From an uncultured Oscillospiraceae bacterium (lineage in GTDB: Bacteria > Bacillota > Clostridia > Oscillospirales > Oscillospiraceae), in the NCBI GenBank assembly GCA_934572325.1, contig CAKTKT010000053.1, forward strand, positions 1 through 12,590: DNA of 12,590 bases, written 5' to 3'. Of the stretch, positions 1 through 7,386 are shown piece by piece. Both the position numbers and the translations under genes were made by a program. The notes beneath the pieces were generated by a model. That model searched no databases. It saw only the letters and a list, made by a program, of their open reading frames with translations, and was not told where the DNA came from. Each line of letters starts with the position of its first letter. The first letter of the stretch is position 1.

Positions 1-484
1 CGCGCTCAGCGACTTTGAGCGTATCAGCGACCACGCGGTCAACATCTCCGAAAACGCGCAGGAGAAGAACGACAAGCACATCAGGTTTTCCAGCGATGCC
101 GAGCATGAGCTGCGCGTGCTCAACAGCGCGATAGAGGATATACTCGCGCTGTCCGTAAGCTCGTTCGTCAACGACGACATCAACGCCGCCTATTGCGTTG
201 AGCCGCTGGAGGAGCGGATAGACGTGCTGTGCGACGAGATGAAGCTGCGCCATGTCGATCGCCTGCAGCGGGGCGAATGTTCGCTGGGGAACGGCTTTCT
301 TTTCAACGACCTGCTGACGAACTTCGAGCGCGTGGCGGATCACTGCTCGAACATTGCCATCGCCCTCATCGAGCTGCACGCGCACGAGTACGACACGCAC
401 ACCTATGTCATCAACCTCAAGGAGCTGCACTCGCACAATTTTGACAAGCTCTATGCCGAGTACAGCGAGAGATATAAGATATAG
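1..484 (+). CDS. Na/Pi cotransporter family protein, C-terminal PhoU-like domain (5' truncated by window edge)
   Basis: Only the last 160 codons are present; the frame is open from base 2 and ends at TAG 482-484. The fragment is alpha-helical and contains two copies of the PhoU metal-binding helix pattern: FERISDHAVNI near the start of the fragment and FERVADHCSNI about 100 residues later. The tail (a YDTHTY segment, then a charged helix ending in SERYKI) resembles the C-terminus of bacterial Na/phosphate cotransporter II-related proteins (NptA/YjbB type), where a PhoU domain follows the membrane transporter. The membrane part would lie to the left of the window, so the transporter assignment is inferred from the tail alone. 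A free-standing PhoU protein is the alternative. The gene is convergent with the NUDIX gene, with 36 bp between their stops and no convincing terminator there. Confidence 0.75.
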   Translation, partial: ALSDFERISDHAVNISENAQEKNDKHIRFSSDAEHELRVLNSAIEDILALSVSSFVNDDINAAYCVEPLEERIDVLCDEMKLRHVDRLQRGECSLGNGFLFNDLLTNFERVADHCSNIAIALIELHAHEYDTHTYVINLKELHSHNFDKLYAEYSERYKI

Positions 485-520
485 TGATATAAAAAATATG
501 GTTTTTACTCGAGGGCAGCA

Positions 521-1015
521 TCACAGCATTGCAAAGAGCCTTTTCATCATATCGGGCGGGTAATCCACAAATTCACCGCTTTCGAGCATGGCGAGGATCG
601 CCTCCGGCGCTTCAAACCTAAGCTCGCTGACCTCCTCCCGCTGAAACGAATAATCTTCTGTGCGCTGCCCGCGTCTGAGGATATAAATATCATCGAAAAC
701 GCAGCCGAAAGGCTCGGTGAGGGCAAAGCGAAGCTCCTCGCGCCGGCAGGATATTCCAAGCTCCTCCTTTGCCTCGCGCACGGCGGCGTCAAGGCTGCTC
801 TCCCCGCTTTTCGCAAAGCCGCCCGCGCTGAGATCCCAGACGCCGGGGTATCTGTCCTTGGTATATGCGCGGCGCTGGATAAGAAGCATGTTTTCGCCGT
901 TGAATACGCACAGATGCACGACCGTCAAATACTCCCCCGGCAAAAGCTCCGCTCCACGCCCGATCGTGCGTCCGGTTTTTTTGCGGTCAATATCATATAC
1001 ATCTAATAATTCCAT
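521..1015 (-). CDS. NUDIX hydrolase
   Basis: A 164-residue protein with a complete NUDIX box at residues 66-88 (G-x5-E-x7-REAKEELGI), the Mg2+-binding motif for hydrolysis of nucleoside diphosphates linked to another moiety. The N-terminal half (LDVYDIDRKKTGRTIGRG, then a VVHLCVFN strand and an LLIQRR strand) matches the subgroup that includes YfcD-like and isopentenyl-diphosphate-isomerase-like NUDIX proteins. The substrate cannot be told from sequence; true IDI activity is not supported. The ATG at 1013-1015 has a GGAG about 8 nt upstream, embedded next to a 12-bp hairpin. It follows acoL on the same strand with only 55 bp between, and that gap is largely filled by the hairpin. Expression may therefore depend on read-through from the aco operon. 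A role in acetoin metabolism is not implied. Confidence 0.88.
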   Translation of the reverse strand: MELLDVYDIDRKKTGRTIGRGAELLPGEYLTVVHLCVFNGENMLLIQRRAYTKDRYPGVWDLSAGGFAKSGESSLDAAVREAKEELGISCRREELRFALTEPFGCVFDDIYILRRGQRTEDYSFQREEVSELRFEAPEAILAMLESGEFVDYPPDMMKRLFAML

Positions 1016-1027
1016 ATCTGCTCCGAC

Positions 1028-1059
1028 GACCCCGCCCGTATTTCCTCACGGGCGGGGTC
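1028..1059 (-). terminator. Strong hairpin after acoL, terminator-like without a U tract
   Basis: A perfect 12-bp inverted repeat, GACCCCGCCCGT at 1028-1039 and ACGGGCGGGGTC at 1048-1059, with an 8-nt loop. It begins 11 nt past the acoL stop. No T run follows on the minus strand; the sequence goes straight into the ribosome binding site of the NUDIX gene. It could be a weak terminator or attenuator, or an mRNA 3'-end stabiliser that lowers NUDIX expression relative to the aco genes. Confidence 0.55.
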
Positions 1060-1070
1060 TGTTTACAGGC

Positions 1071-2765
1071 TCATTTATTTGGAATGTGGATGGCCTTCTT
1101 GTCCGCCGCAAGGCAGACCTCGCGCAGCGCCTCCGCCACGGTGGGATGGCAGTGGATGGTCTCGCTCAGCTCCTCAAGCGTCGCTTCGAGCTTTATCGCA
1201 AGAGCCGCCTCTTCGATAAGCTCGGTCGCGCTCGGGGCAAGTATATGCACGCCGAGGAGCTCCCCGTATTTAGCGCCGGCAAGCACCTTTATCATGCCGT
1301 CGGTATGACCGGCAACAAGGCTTCTTCCATTGCCGCTCGTCGGGAAGCGCCCGACCTTATACTCGATGCCGAGAGCCTTTGCCCTTTCCTCGGTATAGCC
1401 CACGCCGGCAAACTCAGGTCCGACATACGCGCAGCTCGGGCTCATGTCCGCGTCAAAGCTGCCGCTGCCGCCCATTGCGTTCTCGGCAGCGATCTCGCCC
1501 ATTGCCATGGCGGCATGGGCAAGCATGAGCTTTCCGGTGCAGTCTCCGATGGCATAGATGCCGGAAACATTGGTCTCCAGCCTATCATTCGTCAGGATAA
1601 AGCCGTTTTCCGTCTTGATCCCGGCTTTATCCGGTCTCAGCGTCTCGGTGAGCGGGGCGCGCCCGACGGCAAGAAGCACCTTTTCGACCTCGAACAGCTT
1701 TTCGCCCTCGGGGCATTTGACCCTGACGCGAGCGCCCTTTTCGCCGCCCTCAACGGAGAGGACGGTTGACGAGGTGTGAATATCAAGCCCCTCGCCGCTG
1801 AGCTTTGCCTGAAGCAAGCCGGTCAGCTCCGCGTCCATGAGCGGGAGAAGCCTCGGCTGAGCCTCGATAACGCTCACCCTCGCGCCGTAGCGGTGATACA
1901 CCGTGCCGAGCTCAAGCCCGATCACTCCGCCGCCGATGACGAGAAGGCTTTCGGGAATGTGGTCAAGGGTGAGACAGGCGGTGGAGTCGATGCAGGCGGC
2001 GCTGTCCTTTACTCCGGGTATGCCGGGTATAATGGGATACGAGCCGGAGGCGATGATTATCTTCTCGGCGCTGTACTCCCTGCCGTTGACCGCAACGGTT
2101 TTCTCGCCGGTAAAGACGGCCTCCCCCTGCGCCAAAGCGATCTTATTCATCCTGATAAGAGCCTTGACGCCGGAGGTGAGTCTTGTGACAACGGACGCGC
2201 GGAAGCCCTGAACCTTCTCCCAGTCAACAGAAACGTCGCCGCAGGCGATGCCTATATCGGCGCTCGAAGTAGCAAGCTCATAGATCTCGGAGGTGTGGAG
2301 CATAGCCTTTGTGGGCATACAGCCGCGGTTAAGGCAGGTGCCGCCGACCTCTCCCTTTTCAATGAGCGTGACCTTCGCGCCCAACTGCGCCGCGCGAATT
2401 GCCGCCGTATAGCCGCCCGGACCGCCGCCGATGACCAGAACGCTGCCGCCCTCAGGCGCAGCCTCCGCCTTAGCCGTGGGAGCTGACGCGGGAGTCTCGG
2501 ACGCTGTCAGTGCGCTGATGTCCTCGTCGGTCGCAGCGATGATCGCGATCTTGCCCAGCACGGGAACGCTCGCCCCGTCCTGAACGAATAAATGACGCAG
2601 TATACCCGACGCCGAGGCTTCGATGGTATTTGTGAGCTTGTCGGTTTCGACCTCGAAAAGCGGCTCTCCCTCGCTGACCGCGTCTCCGACCTTCTTCAGC
2701 CATTTGCTGACCGTGCCCTCGGTCATTGTGAGACCGAGCTTTGGCATTACGACTGTCTTTGCCAT
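1071..2765 (-). CDS. acoL: Dihydrolipoyl dehydrogenase (E3) of acetoin dehydrogenase, with N-terminal lipoyl domain
   Basis: A 564-residue flavoprotein that reoxidises the dihydrolipoyl arm of the E2 subunit and passes electrons through FAD to NAD+. Residues 1-80 are a lipoyl domain with the modifiable lysine K43 in ETDKLTN. An Ala/Pro/Glu-rich linker (about 87-105) follows. The E3 core has the FAD-binding GGGPGG (113-118), the redox disulphide C144-x4-C149 (GGTCLNRGCMPTK), an NAD-binding GGGVIGLELG segment, the second FAD motif AIGDCTGK, and a C-terminal HPTVAE active-site pair (H540, E545). Plain E3 proteins are about 460-475 residues; the extra length is the lipoyl domain, an arrangement known for Firmicute E3s including acetoin-operon ones. 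AAGGAGG lies 8 nt before the ATG and overlaps the acoC stop, so translation is probably coupled. A pyruvate dehydrogenase E3 role is the alternative, but the acoA/acoX/acoR context favours acetoin. Confidence 0.95.
   Translation of the reverse strand: MAKTVVMPKLGLTMTEGTVSKWLKKVGDAVSEGEPLFEVETDKLTNTIEASASGILRHLFVQDGASVPVLGKIAIIAATDEDISALTASETPASAPTAKAEAAPEGGSVLVIGGGPGGYTAAIRAAQLGAKVTLIEKGEVGGTCLNRGCMPTKAMLHTSEIYELATSSADIGIACGDVSVDWEKVQGFRASVVTRLTSGVKALIRMNKIALAQGEAVFTGEKTVAVNGREYSAEKIIIASGSYPIIPGIPGVKDSAACIDSTACLTLDHIPESLLVIGGGVIGLELGTVYHRYGARVSVIEAQPRLLPLMDAELTGLLQAKLSGEGLDIHTSSTVLSVEGGEKGARVRVKCPEGEKLFEVEKVLLAVGRAPLTETLRPDKAGIKTENGFILTNDRLETNVSGIYAIGDCTGKLMLAHAAMAMGEIAAENAMGGSGSFDADMSPSCAYVGPEFAGVGYTEERAKALGIEYKVGRFPTSGNGRSLVAGHTDGMIKVLAGAKYGELLGVHILAPSATELIEEAALAIKLEATLEELSETIHCHPTVAEALREVCLAADKKAIHIPNK
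2511..2765 (-). repeat. Lipoyl-domain coding segment duplicated in acoL (copy 1)
   Basis: The first 85 codons of acoL match the first 85 of acoC. By eye the proteins differ at 10 of 86 aligned residues. Over the first 44 codons (2634-2765 against 3961-4092) I count about 8 mismatches in 132 bases, so synonymous sites are largely conserved too. This suggests recent duplication or gene conversion between the two genes. Confidence 0.85.
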
Positions 2766-2778
2766 ATCTGCTGCCTCC

Positions 2779-4092
2779 TTATGCCAGAATAAGAGCCGGA
2801 TTTTCCAACAGGGTCTTGACGCGCTTCAGAAATTCCGCCGCCACAGAGCCGTCAACCGCGCGGTGGTCTGCCGTGAGGCTGAGCGTCATCATCGGGCGTA
2901 TGACCATCTCGCCGTTACGCACAACGACTCTGTCCTCCATGGTTGTTACGCCGAGTATGGCAACCTCCGGCTGATTTATAATGGGAGTAAAGCTCTCAAT
3001 GCCGTACATTCCGAGATTTGTGATGGTAAACGTGCCGCCGCGGAGCTTCTCCATCGGCAGACCGCCCTCTCTTGCCAGCTTTGCCAGCTCCTTGATCTCC
3101 GCGGATATATCCGTGAGGCTCTTTTTGTCCGCGTCGCGCACGTTGGGAACGACAAGCCCGTTCTCCAGCGCGACCGCAACGCCCATATTTACATAGTGCT
3201 TGTAGATGATATTATTATCCTCTATCGAGCAGTTGAGAAGCGGAAATTCCGTCAGCGCCTTGGCGACAAATTTCACCAGCAAATCAGTGTAGCTCACCTT
3301 AATATCATTTGCCTTGAGCTGCTCGCGGTAAAGCTTCATGCGGCTCATGTCAACCGAGAGATTGAAGGTGACGGTGGGGGAGGTCATATGAGAATTGAGC
3401 ATGTTCCTTGCAATCGCCTTGCGCATACCGTTCATGGGAACGCTCTCCTCGCGCCTCGGCTCTTCGCCCTTTTCCCTCGTGCTCTCAAGATATTTCAGAA
3501 TATCCTCCGCCAGCACCCTGCCGTGCCCGCCGAGCTCCGTCAGGTCGATGCCGAGATCCGCGGCGACCTTTGCCGCAAGAGGAGACGCCTTTACGGTCTG
3601 CTCCTCCTGCGCGGCGGGCGCGGGCTTATAGTTTTTGACGTCCTCCTCGGTGATGCGGCCGTTGGGACCCGTGCCGCGTACAAGAGAAATATCTATGCCC
3701 ATTTCCTTTGCCAGCTTCTTTGCGACGGGCGTGGCGACAACTCTGCCGCCTGCGGGCTTTGCCGGAGGCGCGACCGCGGTCTGCCCCGAAGCCGCCGGAG
3801 CTTCCGCGACCTTTGGCGGCTCTGCCGCGCCCAGCAGAGCGCCGATATCCTCGTCCGCCGCGGCGATGATCGCTATCTTGTCCAAAACGGGAACGGTCGC
3901 CCCGTCGTGCGCAAAAATATGTCTCAGCACGCCGGAGGCAGACGCCTCGATAGTATTTGTGAGCTTGTCGGTTTCGACCTCGAAGAGCGGCTCTCCCTCG
4001 TTGACCGCGTCTCCGACCTTCTTCAGCCATTTACTGACCGTACCCTCGGTCATTGTGAGACCGAGCTTTGGCATGACCACTACCTTTGCCAT
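2779..4092 (-). CDS. acoC: Dihydrolipoamide acetyltransferase (E2) of acetoin dehydrogenase
   Basis: A 437-residue E2 subunit that carries the acetyl group on lipoyl-lysine and transfers it to CoA; it should form the multimeric core of the complex. Domain order: lipoyl domain at 1-80 with lysine K43; an Ala/Pro linker at about 87-115; a peripheral-subunit-binding domain at about 117-153 (ATPVAKKLAKEMGI, GTGPNGRITEEDV); a second, shorter subunit-binding-like domain at about 168-200 (ASPLAAKVAADLGI, GHGRVLAEDIL); then the catalytic domain from about 215. The catalytic motif is DHRAVDG with H410 and D414. Two subunit-binding domains rather than one is the unusual point. The ATG has AGGAGG 5 nt upstream. 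acoX ends 43 bp upstream and acoL begins 13 bp downstream. A pyruvate-type E2 is the alternative by sequence family. Confidence 0.94.
   Translation of the reverse strand: MAKVVVMPKLGLTMTEGTVSKWLKKVGDAVNEGEPLFEVETDKLTNTIEASASGVLRHIFAHDGATVPVLDKIAIIAAADEDIGALLGAAEPPKVAEAPAASGQTAVAPPAKPAGGRVVATPVAKKLAKEMGIDISLVRGTGPNGRITEEDVKNYKPAPAAQEEQTVKASPLAAKVAADLGIDLTELGGHGRVLAEDILKYLESTREKGEEPRREESVPMNGMRKAIARNMLNSHMTSPTVTFNLSVDMSRMKLYREQLKANDIKVSYTDLLVKFVAKALTEFPLLNCSIEDNNIIYKHYVNMGVAVALENGLVVPNVRDADKKSLTDISAEIKELAKLAREGGLPMEKLRGGTFTITNLGMYGIESFTPIINQPEVAILGVTTMEDRVVVRNGEMVIRPMMTLSLTADHRAVDGSVAAEFLKRVKTLLENPALILA
3838..4092 (-). repeat. Lipoyl-domain coding segment duplicated in acoC (copy 2)
   Basis: Partner of the segment at 2511-2765; same strand and same reading frame, both beginning at the ATG. 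Identity is highest at the 5' end, and most amino-acid differences fall after residue 54, just past the lipoyl-lysine hairpin. Confidence 0.85.
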
Positions 4093-4135
4093 AGTAACCT
4101 CCTGTTATATGTATTTATTATTTGCGAAAGGGGGC

Positions 4136-5128
4136 TCAGCCCCTGAACAGTCCGAGCTCCTGTGCCCTTGATACGGCCAAGCGCGGGATGACCCTCCACG
4201 GTCCGTCATCCGAAATGACAAAATCGACCCTGTCGCCCGCAAACAGCTTCACCTCGCGCTCTCCGTCGAGCGCTATCATGCAGGGCTTTTCCGCAACGAC
4301 GGTATAGCCTTGACCGATGGGGAGCTCCCGCTGCGCCGCGACGCTCATGGGGGTGAGGATTCCCGCCGCGATGGGAGCTTTTACGGGAATACCGCCGCCG
4401 CCAAGCTCGACGGCATAACCGAAGGGCTCGCGCTCATCGACGATCTTATGCGCGCCCGGCACTGCGGAAAACCCGATGCTTGCCGGATGGCAGCGGGTCA
4501 CGATGATATGGCTTATCTTTGCGGGATTCCATATCGCCTTCGCGCCTGCAAATTCATCGTCGGATATTACGGCGTCGATAAGCGCCATATCCTTGTACTC
4601 ACCGTTGACGTAGACCTTAATGCGCTTATCGTGTATGCATACGCTGTACGGCTCATCCATCATGGCAACGGCGGCGGCGGCAAGCCCGGCGACCGTGCCC
4701 TCCATCATTATGGGATAGACGTTATTCGTGCCTGTCGAAACAGAAAGAATGGGCGTTTTTTCAAGCCCCTTTGCCGCCGCCCTTGAGGTACCGTCCCCTC
4801 CGAGAACGACGATGCAGCCGACCCCCTCCGCCTCCATCATCCGAGCCGCCTGAACGGTGTCGGACATTGAGGCTTCAAAATCGAAATCCAGCACCTCTAT
4901 GGGGCAGCACGCCATTTTATCGTCCTCAAGCTGATATTTCACGCTGTAGCCCATGGTGAAGGTATCGGGCATAAATAAGACCTTATCAATACCCAGCCCG
5001 TAGGCCGCAAGAACGATCCTCTTGCAGATATTGACCTTCTCGTTGTTGTCAATGGTCGTGGCATAGGATACGAGCCTGCGGATGTCCTTGCCGGATTGGG
5101 GATTAGCTATAATACCGATGGACGCCAT
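4136..5128 (-). CDS. acoX: Acetoin catabolism protein AcoX, NAD-kinase-like
   Basis: A 330-residue protein of the ATP-NAD kinase superfamily. It opens with IGIIANPQSGKD, has the GGDGT nucleotide-binding motif at residues 110-114 and an STGTNN segment at 131-136, and the beta-rich C-terminal half expected for the fold. AcoX occurs in acetoin gene clusters, but its biochemical role is not settled, and it is not needed for the dehydrogenase reaction itself. NAD kinase activity should not be assumed. The frame stays open to a TTG at 5149, but ATG at 5126-5128 is chosen because GGGAGGG lies 5 nt upstream and the product then starts with the conserved MASIGIIANP. It sits between acoB and acoC, separated from acoB by the 299-bp gap with the palindromic element. 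It is probably in the aco operon unless the intervening hairpins terminate transcription. Confidence 0.88.
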   Translation of the reverse strand: MASIGIIANPQSGKDIRRLVSYATTIDNNEKVNICKRIVLAAYGLGIDKVLFMPDTFTMGYSVKYQLEDDKMACCPIEVLDFDFEASMSDTVQAARMMEAEGVGCIVVLGGDGTSRAAAKGLEKTPILSVSTGTNNVYPIMMEGTVAGLAAAAVAMMDEPYSVCIHDKRIKVYVNGEYKDMALIDAVISDDEFAGAKAIWNPAKISHIIVTRCHPASIGFSAVPGAHKIVDEREPFGYAVELGGGGIPVKAPIAAGILTPMSVAAQRELPIGQGYTVVAEKPCMIALDGEREVKLFAGDRVDFVISDDGPWRVIPRLAVSRAQELGLFRG

Positions 5129-5133
5129 GCTTT

Positions 5134-5140
5134 CCCTCCC
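5134..5140 (-). promoter_or_regulatory. Ribosome binding site that fixes the acoX start
   Basis: GGGAGGG ends 5 nt before the ATG at 5126-5128. It lies inside the reading frame opened by the TTG at 5149, which argues against that upstream start. Confidence 0.75.
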
Positions 5141-5165
5141 AGTGCGCAAGCCCCGCCCGATCCGC

Positions 5166-5335
5166 CTTGGGTAACCGCTGATTAAATACGTCAGATGGCT
5201 GGGCGAGAGAATTTTTTGGCTGATAAAATGAGCTTTTTGCAGGAATACTTTGTGTATTTCAAAAAAAGCTCATGAAATCAGACGGAAAATTATCCGTTCA
5301 GACGCTGACAGCTATTTATTCAGCGGTTACCTTGG
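5166..5335. mobile_element. MITE-like palindromic element with terminal inverted repeats and 5-bp target duplication
   Basis: A 160-bp non-coding element (5171-5330). Its ends form an 18-bp terminal inverted repeat with one mismatch (GTAACCGCTGATTAAATA on the left; GTAACCGCTGAATAAATA from the right end). The whole element is an imperfect palindrome about base 5250/5251, with an inner arm ATGAGCTTTTT/AAAAAAAGCTCAT and a short loop at TTTGT. The direct repeat CTTGG flanks it at 5166-5170 and 5331-5335, as expected for a transposition target duplication. It has no coding capacity, so a transposase would have to act in trans; the source family was not recognised. As RNA it would fold into one long hairpin between acoB and acoX. 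Alternative: a chromosomal palindromic repeat not made by transposition. Confidence 0.72.
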
Positions 5336-5359
5336 CAGAACGAACGCAGCTCGCTTAAT

Positions 5360-5392
5360 ATCTGTGCTGCGACTGTAAGGCGCAGCACAGAT
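5360..5392. terminator. Hairpin downstream of acoB, possible terminator
   Basis: A perfect 12-bp inverted repeat, ATCTGTGCTGCG at 5360-5371 and CGCAGCACAGAT at 5381-5392, 35 bp past the acoB stop. A T-rich run (TTTTTT at about 5399-5404) lies on the plus-strand side only, so on the minus strand there is no U tract. It may partly terminate or process the aco transcript between acoB and acoX. Confidence 0.45.
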
Positions 5393-5427
5393 CATCAGTT
5401 TTTTCGTGTTTTCAGGAATGACCGGAA

Positions 5428-6396
5428 TCAGAACATTTTCTTCGCGGCAAGCACAATGTCTCTCTCGTTGGGCATATAATACTGCTCAAGGTTCGGCGCA
5501 AAGGGAACGGGCGTATCGAGTGAGCCTATTCTTGCCACGGGGGCGTCGAGCAGATCAAACATCTCCTCGGAAATGATTGCGCTTATTTCGCCGCCGTAAC
5601 CGCCGCGCTTTGTCTCCTCGGTGATGACTATTGCCTTGTGAGTCTTTTCAAGGCTTTCCCTTATAAGCTCCTTGTCCAGCGGGAAGAGGCTTCTGATATC
5701 AATAACCTCCGCCTTGATGCCCTCCGATGCAAGCAGCTTTGCGGCGTCCAGCGCGGTATAGACCTGACGACCGTAGGTAATGATGGTCAGATCCTCGCCC
5801 TCAAGCGCGATGCGCCCCTTGCCGAGCGGAATAGGCTTCTTGCTGGTGACCTCTCCCTTCGTGGCGTAGAGGCACTTGTTCTCAAAGAACATTACAGGGT
5901 TGTCGTCATCAATGGAGGACAGCAGCAGCCCCAGCGCATCCTGGGCGTTGCTCGGGTACACAACCTTAAGCCCGGGAACATGGGTCAGCCACGCCTCAAG
6001 GCTCTGGCAGTGCTGAGCCGCGCCGCCCGTGCCCGCGCCGGCGGGAAGGCGGACGACCATGGGCATAGAAATCTTGCCGCCGAACATGAAGCGCATTTTT
6101 GCGGCCTGATTAACAAGCTGATCCATGCCGACAGTAAGGAAGTCATTGAACATAAGCTCCGCAATGGGTCTCAGCCCGGTGGCGGCGCTTCCCACGGCGC
6201 ATCCGATAATTGCGCCCTCGGAAATAGGCGTGTCTCTTACCCGCTCAGGTCCAAATTCATCAAACATTCCGGCGCTGACGCCAAAGCAGCCGCCGAAAGC
6301 GCCCACATCCTCGCCGAAAAGCACGACGGTGGGATCCTCTCGCATCCGGATGGACATTGCCTCGCGGATTGCTTCACCGTAAGTCATCATACTCAT
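5428..6396 (-). CDS. acoB: Acetoin dehydrogenase E1 component, beta subunit
   Basis: A 322-residue transketolase-like beta subunit, the usual length for this family. With AcoA it forms the thiamine-diphosphate-dependent E1 that cleaves acetoin, releases acetaldehyde and passes the acetyl unit to the E2 lipoyl arm. Visible signatures: LFGEDVG with the conserved glutamate E29, RDTPISE (55-61), the AQHCQSLEAW segment with H130 followed by HVPGLKVVYPSN, and the C-terminal transketolase domain with an ITYGRQVYTALDAA strand and VITEETKRGGYG. The ATG overlaps the acoA stop (ATGA, 6393-6396), and GGAGGTG lies 8 nt upstream, so translation is coupled and stoichiometric with AcoA. Pyruvate or branched-chain E1 beta is the alternative by family; the assignment to acetoin rests on acoX and acoR nearby. 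Confidence 0.94.
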   Translation of the reverse strand: MSMMTYGEAIREAMSIRMREDPTVVLFGEDVGAFGGCFGVSAGMFDEFGPERVRDTPISEGAIIGCAVGSAATGLRPIAELMFNDFLTVGMDQLVNQAAKMRFMFGGKISMPMVVRLPAGAGTGGAAQHCQSLEAWLTHVPGLKVVYPSNAQDALGLLLSSIDDDNPVMFFENKCLYATKGEVTSKKPIPLGKGRIALEGEDLTIITYGRQVYTALDAAKLLASEGIKAEVIDIRSLFPLDKELIRESLEKTHKAIVITEETKRGGYGGEISAIISEEMFDLLDAPVARIGSLDTPVPFAPNLEQYYMPNERDIVLAAKKMF

Positions 6397-7379
6397 CTTT
6401 CACGCACCTCCGCAACAAGATCGGAATAAACATCCACGACAGCACTCTCCTCAGGGGCATAGGGCTGAGCGTCGGCAAATTCGATGGCGTCGTCGATCTG
6501 CTTTGCAACCGCGTCCTTGACGGTCTTTATCTCCTCCGCGGTCATTACGCCGTTTTCCTCAAGATACTTTTCAAAGCGGGGCATGGGATCCTTCGCCATC
6601 CACGCGGACTGCTCATCCTTGGGCTTGTAGGTGGCGGGGTCGCCCTCAAAATGACCGTGCTGGCGGTAGGTCTTGCACTCGATAAGAGTGGGACCCTTGC
6701 CCGCTCTCGCTCTTGCCACGGCCTCCTCTGCCGCCTCATATACGGCAACGGGGTCGTTGCCGTCAACCGCAACGCCGGGGATGTTGTAGGCGGCGCCTCT
6801 GTCGGCAATGTCCTTGATGGCCTGGTGGCGATCCTGACTCATGGAGATGCCGTAATGGTTGTTCTCGCAAACGAAAACGATCGGCAGCTTCCAGATGGAC
6901 GCCATGTTCAGCGATTCATGGAAGGTGCCCTGGTTGGTGGAGCCGTCGCCGAAGAAGCATACGCAGACCTGATCGGTCTTGCGGAGCTTGCAGGAGAGCC
7001 CCGCGCCTATGGAGATGCAGTGTCCCGCGCCGACGATGCCGTTTGCGCCGAGGATGCCCTTGTTCCTGTCCGCAATATGCATCGAGCCGCCCTTGCCCTT
7101 GCAGTAGCCCGTATATCTGCCGAAGAGCTCTGCCATCATGAGATTCAGGTCGCCGTCCTTTGCGATGATGTGACCGTGACCGCGATGTGTGCTTGTGATG
7201 AAGTCATCGTCGCGCAGGCACTCGCATACTGCCGGAGCGATCGCCTCTTCGCCCAGATACAGGTGCGCAAAGCCGTAGATCTTGCCTTCCGCGAACAGCT
7301 TTGCTGCCGCAGACTCAAAGGCGCGGATACGGCACATGCGCGTGTAGATATCCTTCATCTGTTCTTTGCTGATTGCCAC
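6393..7379 (-). CDS. acoA: Acetoin dehydrogenase E1 component, alpha subunit
   Basis: A 328-residue alpha subunit of the thiamine-diphosphate E1. It has the THRGHGH motif at 64-70, the ThDP/Mg2+-binding signature GDG (144-146) ending in NN (173-174), the EVGAGH-like substrate region (NGIVGAGH), and a typical KTYRQHGHFEGDP C-terminal segment. It lacks the long N-terminal extension of some pyruvate dehydrogenase E1s. The start is GTG at 7377-7379, supported by AAGGAGG 7 nt upstream; no better ATG exists. It is the first gene of the aco structural operon, preceded by a 385-bp non-coding region with promoter and operator-like motifs, and overlaps acoB by 4 bp. Confidence 0.94.
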   Translation of the reverse strand: MAISKEQMKDIYTRMCRIRAFESAAAKLFAEGKIYGFAHLYLGEEAIAPAVCECLRDDDFITSTHRGHGHIIAKDGDLNLMMAELFGRYTGYCKGKGGSMHIADRNKGILGANGIVGAGHCISIGAGLSCKLRKTDQVCVCFFGDGSTNQGTFHESLNMASIWKLPIVFVCENNHYGISMSQDRHQAIKDIADRGAAYNIPGVAVDGNDPVAVYEAAEEAVARARAGKGPTLIECKTYRQHGHFEGDPATYKPKDEQSAWMAKDPMPRFEKYLEENGVMTAEEIKTVKDAVAKQIDDAIEFADAQPYAPEESAVVDVYSDLVAEVRER

Positions 7380-7386
7380 TATAAAG

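Noticed and set aside
485..520. Short A/T inverted repeat (AAAAA...TTTTT) between the two convergent genes as a terminator
   Set aside because: The stem would be only A-U pairs with no GC core, so it is too weak to call.
717..1769. Plus-strand open frame of 350 codons opposite the NUDIX and acoL genes
   Set aside because: It spans two real minus-strand genes and the hairpin between them, with no family resemblance.
2623..4146. Plus-strand open frame of 507 codons antisense to acoC
   Set aside because: It lies opposite well-conserved E2/E3 coding sequence, its translation is Arg/His/Cys-rich with no recognisable domain, and no ribosome binding site fits. It is a by-product of codon bias.
5126..5149. 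Upstream TTG start for acoX
   Set aside because: The ATG at 5126-5128 has a strong, well-spaced ribosome binding site that lies within the putative extension.
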